This document shows, piece after piece, positions 26,118 through 33,344 of a stretch of 49,064 nt of DNA. A program made the position numbers and the translations under genes. The notes below the pieces were generated by a model, which saw only the letters and a program-made list of their open reading frames with translations, was not told where the DNA came from and did no database searches. This DNA is from Collinsella sp. (GTDB lineage Bacteria; Actinomycetota; Coriobacteriia; Coriobacteriales; Coriobacteriaceae): positions 1 through 49,064 of the forward strand of contig JAHAGQ010000016.1 in the NCBI GenBank assembly GCA_018373675.1, in the 5' to 3' direction. Each line of letters starts with the position of its first letter. Position 1 is the first letter of the stretch.

Positions 26118-26207
26118 CCCGGGCACCCGATCTTGAGGCTCAAGCGGTCGAGCGTGACCCATTAGGTCAACGCCCGACCGCTTTCACCCCAACCTCGGGC
26201 ACCCGGG
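26118..26207. repeat. Two-tier 90-nt palindrome between nanA and the ROK kinase
   Basis: The outer arms CCCGGG-CA-CCCGA and TCGGG-CA-CCCGGG (26118-26130 and 26195-26207) pair except for the CA/CA loop. An inner hairpin, AAGCGGTCG-A-GCGT-G-ACC with GGT-CA-ACGC-C-CGACCGCTT (26142-26183), forms the core. There is no T tract. It could set the ROK/nanE expression level or be a dispersed repeat. Confidence 0.7.
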
Positions 26208-26281
26208 AAACCTTTACCAAGCTGCGGCGATAACGCAGCCTTCATTTCCTGTAGTTGTTTTTATCTCCTAAGGAGAGCGAC

Positions 26282-27247
26282 ATGGAGAACAAGTACGTCT
26301 GCTCTGTCGATATCGGCGGAACTAAGATCGCGACTGCCATCATGGAGTACCCGGCTGACGGTAGTGTGCCCCGTCCCGTCTTTGAGGCCGAGGTTCCCAC
26401 CGAGGCCCAAGAGGGCGGCGAGGCCGTCTTCCAGCGTATCGAGGCGTCCATCAAGGCCGCTCTCGAGGCGAATCCCGATGTCGAGGTCCTTGGCGTCGGT
26501 ATCGGCGCCGCCGGCGTCGTCGATCCCAAGACGGGCGCCATCGCGTATGCCAATGAGATCATGCCCGGCTGGTCCGGCGTTCAGTTGGGGCCGCGTCTGC
26601 GCGAGGACCTCGGTCTTCCCGTTGCCGTTGTGGGCGACGTGCAGGCTCATGCTCTGGGCGAGGCCCACTGGGGCGTCGGCAAGGGCAAGTTCTCCGTCTT
26701 GTGTCTTGGCATCGGCACGGGCATCGGCGGCGCATATGTCGAGAGCGGCCGCGTGATGCAGGGCTTCCATGGTGCTGCCGGTCATATGGGCCACATTGAG
26801 TGTTCGGCTGCCGCCGGCATTCCCTGCGCCTGCGGGCGTTCCGGCCATCTGGAGTCGGTTGCTTCGGGCACTTCCATTGGTCGAATGTACGATGAGCGTT
26901 TTGGCCGCGTCGACCCCAGCCGTCCTTCGGTCGGTCGCGATGTGAACGATCTGTGCCGTGCGGGCGACGCAAAGGCGACCGAGGTCATCCATGACGCCGG
27001 CTTTGCGCTGGGGGCCAGCTTGGGCTCGCTCGCTAACATCCTGGACCCTGAGGTCATCGTGCTTTCGGGCGGCGTGATTCACCAAGGTCCCGATTGGCGT
27101 TCGCAGACGTGGAAGGATTCGGTGCACGAGGGCTATGCCAGCCAGGCGCTCGATCCGCTTCAGGACACGCCGATCCTCATCGGTTCTCTGGAGGGCGATG
27201 CTCCGCTCATCGGTGCCGCCGAGCATCTTCTTGCTTCGTTGAAGTAA
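26282..27247 (+). CDS. nanK: ROK-family sugar kinase, probable N-acetylmannosamine kinase
   Basis: Would phosphorylate ManNAc to ManNAc-6-P. The 321-aa protein has the ATP-binding motif DIGGTKIATAI near the N-terminus, the GIGTGIGGAYV segment, the catalytic GHMGHIECS region and the ROK cysteine motif CACGRSGHLESVASG that binds zinc in this family. AAGGAG lies 8 bases before the ATG at 26282. Sequence alone cannot separate it from glucokinases of the same family. The position between a NanA-type lyase and NanE is the basis for the NanK call. Confidence 0.8.
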   Translation: MENKYVCSVDIGGTKIATAIMEYPADGSVPRPVFEAEVPTEAQEGGEAVFQRIEASIKAALEANPDVEVLGVGIGAAGVVDPKTGAIAYANEIMPGWSGVQLGPRLREDLGLPVAVVGDVQAHALGEAHWGVGKGKFSVLCLGIGTGIGGAYVESGRVMQGFHGAAGHMGHIECSAAAGIPCACGRSGHLESVASGTSIGRMYDERFGRVDPSRPSVGRDVNDLCRAGDAKATEVIHDAGFALGASLGSLANILDPEVIVLSGGVIHQGPDWRSQTWKDSVHEGYASQALDPLQDTPILIGSLEGDAPLIGAAEHLLASLK

Positions 27248-27264
27248 ACATAACTACCAAGTGT

Positions 27265-27362
27265 GCCTTCTGAGGTGCCGCAGATTGACGTGAAAGAGGA
27301 GCGAAGCGTACTTCGGTACGCGAGCGACGGTTTGAACGTCAAGGTGCGGCGTCTCAGAAGGC
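27265..27362. repeat. 98-nt multi-tier hairpin between the ROK kinase and nanE
   Basis: Nested perfect arms are GCCTTCTGAG / CTCAGAAGGC (27265-27274, 27353-27362), GCCGCA / TGCGGC, TTGACGT / ACGTCAA, and a central GCGTAC-TTCG-GTACGC. Together they leave few unpaired bases. There is no T tract at the end except GTTTTGAG. It looks like a dispersed intergenic repeat or a strong RNA structure inside the operon, 25 bases from the nanE start. Confidence 0.8.
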
Positions 27363-27387
27363 TGTTTTGAGAAAGGTTGAGTCGAAC

Positions 27388-28074
27388 ATGACCGTCGATC
27401 CTTTGATTCAATCCCTGAAGGGCAAGCTCGTCGTGAGCGTTCAGGCGTATATGGGCGAGCCGCTTCGTACGCCCGAGACCATGGCTCAAATGTCTCGCGC
27501 TTGCGAGCTCGGTGGCGCTGCCGCCATTCGCTGCCAGGGCCTTGCCGACATTGCCGCCATTAAGGGTCGCTGTGAGGTTCCCGTCATCGGCCTGTGGAAG
27601 GATGGGCACGAGGGCGTTTACATCACGCCGACGCTGCGTCACGCTCGCGCCTGCGTTGCTGCCGGTGCCGATATCGTGGCGATTGACGCCACCGATCGTC
27701 CGCGCCCCGATGGCAAGACGGTCGAGGATACCTTCCGTCCGCTGCACGAGGAGGGTGTGCTCCTGATGGCGGATTGTGCCACCATCGAGGATATTCGCCG
27801 TGCTGTTGATATGGGCTTTGACCTGGTATCCACCACGCTTTCTCACGGCGTCGCCGCCATCGACTGTACCATGGCCGATGGCCCCGACCTGCCGCTCCTG
27901 CGTCAGGCGACTGAGGAATTCCCCGGCCTTCCCATCATTTGTGAGGGTCGCGTGCATACGCCCGAGGAGGCTCGCGCCGCGATCGATGCTGGCGCCTGGG
28001 CCGTTGTCGTCGGCACCGCCATCACGCACCCCACGAGTATTACAAGTTGGTTCAAGGCTGCGCTTGAGGCGTAA
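27388..28074 (+). CDS. nanE: N-acetylmannosamine-6-phosphate 2-epimerase
   Basis: Converts ManNAc-6-P to GlcNAc-6-P, the last dedicated step of sialic-acid breakdown before amino-sugar catabolism. The 228-aa TIM-barrel protein has the family N-terminus KGKLVVSVQA, the sequence GAAAIRCQGLADI, VIGLWKDGHEGVYITPT, LMADCATIEDI and CEGRVHTPEEARAAIDAGAWAVVVGTAIT. The ATG at 27388 follows GAAAGG; an upstream TTG at 27367 is unlikely. nagA and nagB are not in the window. A terminator-like hairpin follows within 52 bases, so the operon probably ends here. Confidence 0.93.
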   Translation: MTVDPLIQSLKGKLVVSVQAYMGEPLRTPETMAQMSRACELGGAAAIRCQGLADIAAIKGRCEVPVIGLWKDGHEGVYITPTLRHARACVAAGADIVAIDATDRPRPDGKTVEDTFRPLHEEGVLLMADCATIEDIRRAVDMGFDLVSTTLSHGVAAIDCTMADGPDLPLLRQATEEFPGLPIICEGRVHTPEEARAAIDAGAWAVVVGTAITHPTSITSWFKAALEA

Positions 28075-28125
28075 GACAGGCCTCGTATCCGCTTGGGGCG
28101 GTATACTCAATAAAGGCAATTGATC

Positions 28126-28161
28126 GCGCGGGATCCGCTGGCCGGGTCCCGCGCTTGTTTT
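28126..28161 (+). terminator. Terminator after nanE whose T tract abuts the rapZ RBS
   Basis: An 11-bp stem (GCGCGGGATCC / GGGTCCCGCGC, one G-U) is followed by TTGTTTTA and then immediately by GGAGG of rapZ. A TATACT box at 28102-28107 lies before it. rapZ transcripts starting there would carry this hairpin in their leader. Confidence 0.75.
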
Positions 28162-28172
28162 AGGAGGCACAT

Positions 28173-29093
28173 GTGCAAAAGGGAGATGCCATGGATGCGG
28201 CGGAGCGCTCGGAGCGCATCCCCGATATCGTCATCATCACCGGAATGTCCGGATCGGGCCGAACGCAGGCCATGCATGTGTTCGAGGACATGGGCTATTT
28301 TTGCATCGACAACTTGCCTCCGCGTCTGATCGCCCAGCTTGCCGAACTCGTCGGCATCAATACGGGCGTGGGCAGGCATCTTGCCGTCACCTGTGACCTG
28401 CGCAGCCAGGGCTTGTTCGATGAGCTGCTCGATGCCGTTGCCGCACTCGAGGAGCGGGAGATGAGCTGTGACATCGTGTTTCTCGAGGCCTCTGACGAGG
28501 TGCTGATCCGTCGTTATAGCGAAAACCGCCGCCGCCACCCCATTGCCAAGCCGGGGGAGACTACGGCCGATGCGATTCAGCGCGAGCGCCTGCAGCTGCA
28601 GGGTGTGCGCGATCGAGCCGATATGATTATCGATACGAGCCGCTTGCGCACTTCTGCTCTGCGCAATAAATTGCGCATGGCGTTCTCCGAGCTGTCCGAC
28701 CAGCAGCTCATGGACGTTCACGTGTTCTCGTTTGGCTTTAAGCACGGCATGCCCGTCGAGGCGGACATTATGATCGACGTTCGCTTCCTGCCCAATCCGT
28801 TCTACGATCCCGAGATGCGCACCATGACCGGTCTCGATAAGAAAGTCTCTGACTTTGTTTTGGACCATCCCAAGACCCAGGAGTTCTGGAAGGCTTGGAC
28901 GCAGCTGCTCGATACGGTCATGCCCGGCTATATCGCGGAGGGCAAGCCGCAGCTTTCTATTGCCATCGGCTGCACGGGCGGTCAACACCGCAGCGTTGCC
29001 ATCGCCGAGGCCACGGCACGTTATTTGGAAGGCGCCCAATATCACGTGAGCATTTCCCATCGCGACCTGTCGCGCGCCAACACGAAAGCATAG
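28173..29093 (+). CDS. rapZ: RapZ/YvcJ-family nucleotide-binding protein
   Basis: P-loop protein of the RapZ family. E. coli RapZ is an RNA adaptor controlling GlmS; in Gram-positives the role is less clear but linked to wall precursors and cell envelope. The 306-aa protein has Walker A GMSGSGRT (Arg in place of Lys, as I recall for many actinobacterial members), Walker-B-like VFLEASDEVLIRRY, DTS, and the C-terminal IGCTGGQHRSVAIAE motif. TTAGGAGG lies 6 bases before the GTG at 28173; an ATG at 28191 with GGGAG is an alternative that shortens the protein by 6 residues. whiA follows after 6 bases. Confidence 0.93.
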   Translation: MQKGDAMDAAERSERIPDIVIITGMSGSGRTQAMHVFEDMGYFCIDNLPPRLIAQLAELVGINTGVGRHLAVTCDLRSQGLFDELLDAVAALEEREMSCDIVFLEASDEVLIRRYSENRRRHPIAKPGETTADAIQRERLQLQGVRDRADMIIDTSRLRTSALRNKLRMAFSELSDQQLMDVHVFSFGFKHGMPVEADIMIDVRFLPNPFYDPEMRTMTGLDKKVSDFVLDHPKTQEFWKAWTQLLDTVMPGYIAEGKPQLSIAIGCTGGQHRSVAIAEATARYLEGAQYHVSISHRDLSRANTKA

Positions 29094-29099
29094 GTCTGC

Positions 29100-30029
29100 A
29101 TGTCGTTTACCGCCGAGGTGCGTGACGAGCTCGCGCGCTGCGAACCCGAATGTGAATACTGCGATTTGTCGACGCTTGCCGCCCTGACGCGTGTGAGCGG
29201 TACACTTTCGCTGGCCGGCTCCGGGCGGTATCGTTTGACGGTCGCGACCGAGACGGGTGCCGTCGCGCGCACGATGATCACACTGACGCATCGCATCCTT
29301 AAGCTCAAAACGGAATTCACCGTTCGTAAATCGGTCTTGCATAAGGTCCGTAACTATCTCATTACCCTGCCCGATCAGCCCGACCTGGACAAGGCTCTGG
29401 TGCTGCTGGGCATTCTCGACCGCAGGGGAGGGCTCGTCGCTGGTGTTCCCCGGCACATCGTTGCCCGTCCCTGCTGCAGGCTTGCCTACATCCGCGGCGC
29501 GCTCATCGCCGGCGGTTTCGTGGCCGATCCACGCGGCGATTTTCATTTGGAGATTGCGGTGCAGGGCGAGCAGTATGCCCGGGGGCTTTGCGATCTATTG
29601 GAGCAGATTGGGGTCCATGCGCGCGTTAACGCGCGGCGCGGATCCTTTGCCGTCTACATTAAGAGCGCCGAGGAGATCGAGCAGCTTCTAAAGCTGGTCG
29701 GCGCCAAGCGCAGCGTTGCCGAGATCGAGGAAGCGCGCGCGGTCAAATTGGTTAAGAACGACGTAAACCGTCGCGTGAATGCCGAGCTGGCCAATCAGAC
29801 CAGAAGTGCGGGTGCCGCCCAGCATCAGCTTGCGTTGATCGATGAGCTCGAACAGCGGGGTTTGCGCGACACGCTTCCGGACGCCTTGGCGGTCTTTTGC
29901 GACCTGCGCGAGCGCTATCCTGATCTGTCACTGCGCGATCTGGGGGAGATGGCTGACCCTCCCTTGTCGAAGTCGGCCCTCTACCATCGAGTTTTGAGGC
30001 TTGAAAAGCTCATTGAAGCAAACAGGTAG
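29100..30029 (+). CDS. whiA: WhiA DNA-binding protein (LAGLIDADG-HTH regulator)
   Basis: Conserved Gram-positive transcription/chromosome protein; in Streptomyces it controls sporulation division genes, in Bacillus it affects division and chromosome segregation. The 309-aa protein has an N-terminal SFTAEVRDELAR start, a degenerate LAGLIDADG segment in CRLAYIRGALIAGGFVADP, and a C-terminal HTH with RYPDLSLRDLGEMADPPLSKSALYHRVLRLEKL. It sits directly after rapZ. The yvcK/cuvA gene that commonly lies between rapZ and whiA in Gram-positives is absent. Confidence 0.95.
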   Translation: MSFTAEVRDELARCEPECEYCDLSTLAALTRVSGTLSLAGSGRYRLTVATETGAVARTMITLTHRILKLKTEFTVRKSVLHKVRNYLITLPDQPDLDKALVLLGILDRRGGLVAGVPRHIVARPCCRLAYIRGALIAGGFVADPRGDFHLEIAVQGEQYARGLCDLLEQIGVHARVNARRGSFAVYIKSAEEIEQLLKLVGAKRSVAEIEEARAVKLVKNDVNRRVNAELANQTRSAGAAQHQLALIDELEQRGLRDTLPDALAVFCDLRERYPDLSLRDLGEMADPPLSKSALYHRVLRLEKLIEANR

Positions 30030-30077
30030 TTGAGCGAAACTGCTTATATAGGGATTGAACTGCTGTTTTACTCTTTA

Positions 30078-30151
30078 AAACGTTTTAACGTAAATTTGAT
30101 TTTCAATTTCGAGCATTCTCGTGAAATTCAAGTCAAAAAAAAGGTATATTA
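30078..30151 (+). promoter_or_regulatory. Candidate gap promoter region with AAAACGTTTT operator-like palindrome
   Basis: An A+T-rich 190-base leader precedes gap. It contains a perfect palindrome AAAACGTTTT (30078-30087), the core of LacI/GalR- or CcpA-type operators, and a TATATT box (30146-30151) that would be the -10. No good -35 was seen. The regulator is unknown. Confidence 0.4.
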
Positions 30152-30222
30152 GGCGAGTGGTTAGTTTGTGGGCCTCAACGGCGGGCGCTGTAGCTCGCGG
30201 GGGCCTTACGAAAGGAGACACA

Positions 30223-31248
30223 ATGGCAGTAAAGGTTGCTATTAACGGCTTCGGTCGCATCGGTCGTCTGGCTTTCCGTCAGATGTTCGGTCATGAGGGC
30301 TCCGAGATCGTCGCTATCAACGACCTCACCTCTCCCGATATGCTCGCTTACCTGCTGAAGTACGACTCCACGCAGGGCAACTACGCTCGCGATCACGAGG
30401 TCGTTGCTGGCGAGGATTCCATCACCGTTGACGGCAAGGAGATCAAGATCTACAAGGAGGCCGACGCCAACAACCTGCCTTGGGGCGACCTCGACGTCGA
30501 CGTCGTTCTCGAGTGCACCGGCTTCTACACCAGCAAGGCTAAGGCTCAGGCCCACATCAACGCTGGCGCCAAGAAGGTCGTCATCTCCGCTCCGGCCGGC
30601 AGCGATCTGCCCACCATCGTGTACAACGTCAACCATGAGACGCTGACCGCTGAGGACAACATCATCTCCGCTGCTTCCTGCACCACCAACTGCCTCGCCC
30701 CGATGGCCAAGGGTCTGAACGACTTCGCTCCCATCGTGTCCGGCATCATGACCACCATCCACGCCTTCACCGGCGACCAGATGCCGCTCGACGGCCCGCA
30801 GCGCAAGGGCAACTTCCGTCGCTCCCGCGCCTGCTCCGAGAACATCGTTCCGAACACCACGGGCGCTGCCAAGGCCATCGGCCTGGTTCTCCCCGAGCTC
30901 AACGGCAAGCTCATCGGTGCCGCCCAGCGCGTCCCGACGCCGACCGGCTCGCTGACCAACCTCTACGCCGTCGTTGACAAGAAGGTCACCGTCGACGAGG
31001 TCAACGCTGCCATGAAGGCCTACGCCGAGACCATCCCCGAGACCTTTGCCTACAACGAGGACCAGATCGTCTCCCGCGACATCGTCGGCGAGACCCACGG
31101 CTCCATCTTCGACGCCACTCAGACCATGTGCTCTGACCTCGGCAACGGCCAGACCCTCGTTCAGGTCACCTCTTGGTACGACAACGAGAACTCCTACACC
31201 TCTCAGATGGTCCGCACCATCAAGTACTTCGAGAAGTTCGTTGCTTAA
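30223..31248 (+). CDS. gap: Glyceraldehyde-3-phosphate dehydrogenase, type I
   Basis: Oxidative phosphorylation of glyceraldehyde-3-P to 1,3-bisphosphoglycerate with NAD. The 341-aa protein starts with VKVAINGFGRIGRLAFRQ. The catalytic Cys153 lies in SAASCTTNCLAPMA, and the protein ends with the usual SWYDNENSYTSQMVRTI. AAAGGAG is placed 9 bases before the ATG at 30223. The codons are strongly biased toward C-ending, as for abundant proteins. It heads the glycolytic run gap-pgk-tpiA-gpmI; a terminator-like hairpin after it may give gap-only transcripts. Confidence 0.98.
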   Translation: MAVKVAINGFGRIGRLAFRQMFGHEGSEIVAINDLTSPDMLAYLLKYDSTQGNYARDHEVVAGEDSITVDGKEIKIYKEADANNLPWGDLDVDVVLECTGFYTSKAKAQAHINAGAKKVVISAPAGSDLPTIVYNVNHETLTAEDNIISAASCTTNCLAPMAKGLNDFAPIVSGIMTTIHAFTGDQMPLDGPQRKGNFRRSRACSENIVPNTTGAAKAIGLVLPELNGKLIGAAQRVPTPTGSLTNLYAVVDKKVTVDEVNAAMKAYAETIPETFAYNEDQIVSRDIVGETHGSIFDATQTMCSDLGNGQTLVQVTSWYDNENSYTSQMVRTIKYFEKFVA

Positions 31249-31285
31249 TTTAGCTTTTAGCGAATAGCTCGTTGAGCGTCTAAAG

Positions 31286-31332
31286 AAGGGCGCGGCCTTA
31301 TAGGGCTTACACCCTAGGGTCGCGCCCTTTTT
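31286..31332 (+). terminator. Terminator-like hairpin between gap and pgk
   Basis: GGGCGCG / CGCGCCC arms extend inward with CCTTA / TAGG-type pairs and a GGG/CCC top, followed by TTTTT. Only 56 bases remain to the pgk start and no clear promoter lies there, so partial read-through is expected, giving more gap than pgk mRNA. Confidence 0.8.
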
Positions 31333-31342
31333 ATAAGAAATC

Positions 31343-31365
31343 GTCTGCCGTAATGGGAGGCAGAC
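31343..31365 (+). other. Second hairpin just before the pgk RBS
   Basis: GTCTGCC / GGCAGAC (7 bp, 9-base loop) directly follows the gap terminator and ends 24 bases before the pgk ATG. It could protect a processed 5' end of pgk mRNA or modulate read-through. Confidence 0.55.
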
Positions 31366-31388
31366 ACGTACGAAAGGTAGAAGCAAAC

Positions 31389-32579
31389 ATGGCCTTTACC
31401 AAGAAGACCGTCCGCGACATCGATGTCGACGGAAAGCGCGTTCTCGTCCGCGTTGACTTTAACGTGCCTATCAAGGATGGCGTCGTTGGCGACACCACCC
31501 GCATCAAGGCTGCCCTGCCCACCATCAACTACCTCGTTGAGCACAACGCTCGCGTCATCCTCATGAGCCACCTCGGCCGTCCCGAGGGCACCGGCTTCCA
31601 GCCCGAGCTGTCCCTCGAGCCCGTCGCCAAGAAGCTCGCTGAGCTCTCTGGTCTCGACGTTGCCTTTGTCGCCGACACCTACGGCGAGAAGGCTGCTGAG
31701 GCTGTCGCCGCCGTCGAGCCGGGTAAGGTCCTCGTTCTCGAGAACGTCCGTTTTGACAAGCGTGAGAAGAAGAACGATCCCGAGATCGCCAAGAAGCTCG
31801 CTTCCTATGGCGACGTCTTCGTTCTCGATGCTTTCGGTACCGCTCACCGCGCCCAGGGTTCCGTCGTGGGCCCCGCCGGTTACCTGCCTGCCGTCGCTGG
31901 CTTCCTGCTCGAGAAGGAGGTCGACACGCTGACCGGCATCTTCGCCGAGCCCGAGCGTCCCTTCGTCGCCATCGTCGGCGGTTCCAAGGTTTCCTCCAAG
32001 ATCGGCGTTCTCGATCACCTCATCGACTCCGCTGACACCCTGATTATCGGTGGCGGCATGGCCTACACCTTCTTCCTGGCTCAGGGCCTGACCGTTGGTC
32101 AGTCCCTCAAGGAAGAGGACTGGGTCGAGCGCGCCGGCGAGATGCTCAAGAAGGCCGAGGAGAAGGGCGTCAAGATCCTGCTCCCCATCGACAACCGCGT
32201 TGCCGATCACTTTGGCGAGGACGCTGTCCCCGAGGTTGTCGCTTCCGACGCTATCCCCGACGATCGTGAGGGTATGGACATCGGCCCCAAGACCGAGGAG
32301 CTTTACGCCGAGGCCGTCAAGGGCGCCAAGACCGTGTTCTGGAACGGCCCCATGGGCGTCTTCGAGTTCGACAACTTCGCTCACGGCACCCAGGCTATCG
32401 CCGAGGCTGTCGCCGAGGCCGACTGCACCTCGATCATCGGCGGTGGCGACTCTGTCGCGGCTGTCAACAAGTTCAACCTGGCCGACAAGATGAGCTGGAT
32501 CTCCACCGGCGGTGGCGCTTCCATGGAGCTCGTCGAGGGTAAGGCCCTGCCCGGAGTGGAGGCGCTTCTCGATGCCTAA
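31389..32579 (+). CDS. pgk: Phosphoglycerate kinase
   Basis: Makes ATP from 1,3-bisphosphoglycerate. The 396-aa protein has VLVRVDFNVPIKDG near the N-terminus, HLGRPEG, LENVRF, AIVGGSKVSSKI and the C-terminal nucleotide-binding FWNGPMGVFE and GGGDSVAAV motifs. The ATG at 31389 follows GAAAGG; upstream in-frame codons run into the hairpin. Its last 8 bases overlap the tpiA start, so the two are coupled. Confidence 0.98.
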   Translation: MAFTKKTVRDIDVDGKRVLVRVDFNVPIKDGVVGDTTRIKAALPTINYLVEHNARVILMSHLGRPEGTGFQPELSLEPVAKKLAELSGLDVAFVADTYGEKAAEAVAAVEPGKVLVLENVRFDKREKKNDPEIAKKLASYGDVFVLDAFGTAHRAQGSVVGPAGYLPAVAGFLLEKEVDTLTGIFAEPERPFVAIVGGSKVSSKIGVLDHLIDSADTLIIGGGMAYTFFLAQGLTVGQSLKEEDWVERAGEMLKKAEEKGVKILLPIDNRVADHFGEDAVPEVVASDAIPDDREGMDIGPKTEELYAEAVKGAKTVFWNGPMGVFEFDNFAHGTQAIAEAVAEADCTSIIGGGDSVAAVNKFNLADKMSWISTGGGASMELVEGKALPGVEALLDA

Positions 32580-33339
32580 TCGCACCCTTCTTATCGCTGG
32601 TAACTGGAAGATGAACAACGACGTCGCCGAGGCCGCCAAGCTCGCCGACGAGCTGGCTCAGGCTCTGCCCGAGGTTCCGGCTGGCGTCGAGGTGCTCGTC
32701 TGCCCTCCGACCATCGACATCACCACGGTTCATGACCGCATTCAGGCTGCCCCCATCGCCCTCGGTGCACAGAACGTGTACTGGGAGGCCAAGGGTGCCT
32801 TCACCGGTGAGTCCTCTTGCGACATGCTCAAGTCCGCTGGCTGCACCTACTGCATCATCGGTCACTCCGAGCGTCGTGATTACTTCCACGAGACCGATGA
32901 GGATCAGAACAAGAAGGCCAAGGCCCTCGTTGCCGCTGGTCTTGTTCCCGTCTTCTGCTGCGGCGAGTCCCTTGAGGTCCGCGAGGCCGGCACCTATGTC
33001 GAGCACGTCGTGAACCAGGTCAAGGCTGGCCTTGCTGGTCTTGAGATCACCTGCCCCAAGCAGGTCGTCGTCGCCTACGAGCCCATCTGGGCCATTGGCA
33101 CCGGCAAGACCGCTACCGCCGAGGATGCTCAGGAGGTCTGCGGCGCTATCCGTGAGACCCTCAAGGAGATGTTCGGCGAGGAGCTCGCTAACGGCATCCG
33201 CGTTCTCTATGGTGGCTCTGCCAAGCCCGGCAACATCGCTGAGCTCGTCGCCAAGCCCGACGTTGACGGCGCCCTCGTGGGCGGCGCTTCGCTCAAGGCT
33301 GCCGACTTCGCCTCTATGGTCGTCAAGGCAGGCGAGTAG
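32572..33339 (+). CDS. tpiA: Triosephosphate isomerase
   Basis: Interconverts dihydroxyacetone-P and glyceraldehyde-3-P. The 255-aa protein has the catalytic Lys in LIAGNWKMN, the His in IIGHSERR, the catalytic Glu and flexible loop in AYEPIWAIGTGKTA, and the phosphate-binding YGGSAKPGN and GALVGGASL. The ATG overlaps the pgk stop (ATGCCTAA). The start of gpmI follows 5 bases after its stop. Confidence 0.98.
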   Translation: MPNRTLLIAGNWKMNNDVAEAAKLADELAQALPEVPAGVEVLVCPPTIDITTVHDRIQAAPIALGAQNVYWEAKGAFTGESSCDMLKSAGCTYCIIGHSERRDYFHETDEDQNKKAKALVAAGLVPVFCCGESLEVREAGTYVEHVVNQVKAGLAGLEITCPKQVVVAYEPIWAIGTGKTATAEDAQEVCGAIRETLKEMFGEELANGIRVLYGGSAKPGNIAELVAKPDVDGALVGGASLKAADFASMVVKAGE

Positions 33340-33344
33340 GACAT

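Noticed and set aside
28242..28265. Arg instead of Lys in the RapZ Walker A motif (GMSGSGRT)
   Set aside because: As far as I recall, Arg at this position is common in actinobacterial RapZ proteins (GMSGAGRS type), so it is not a local defect.
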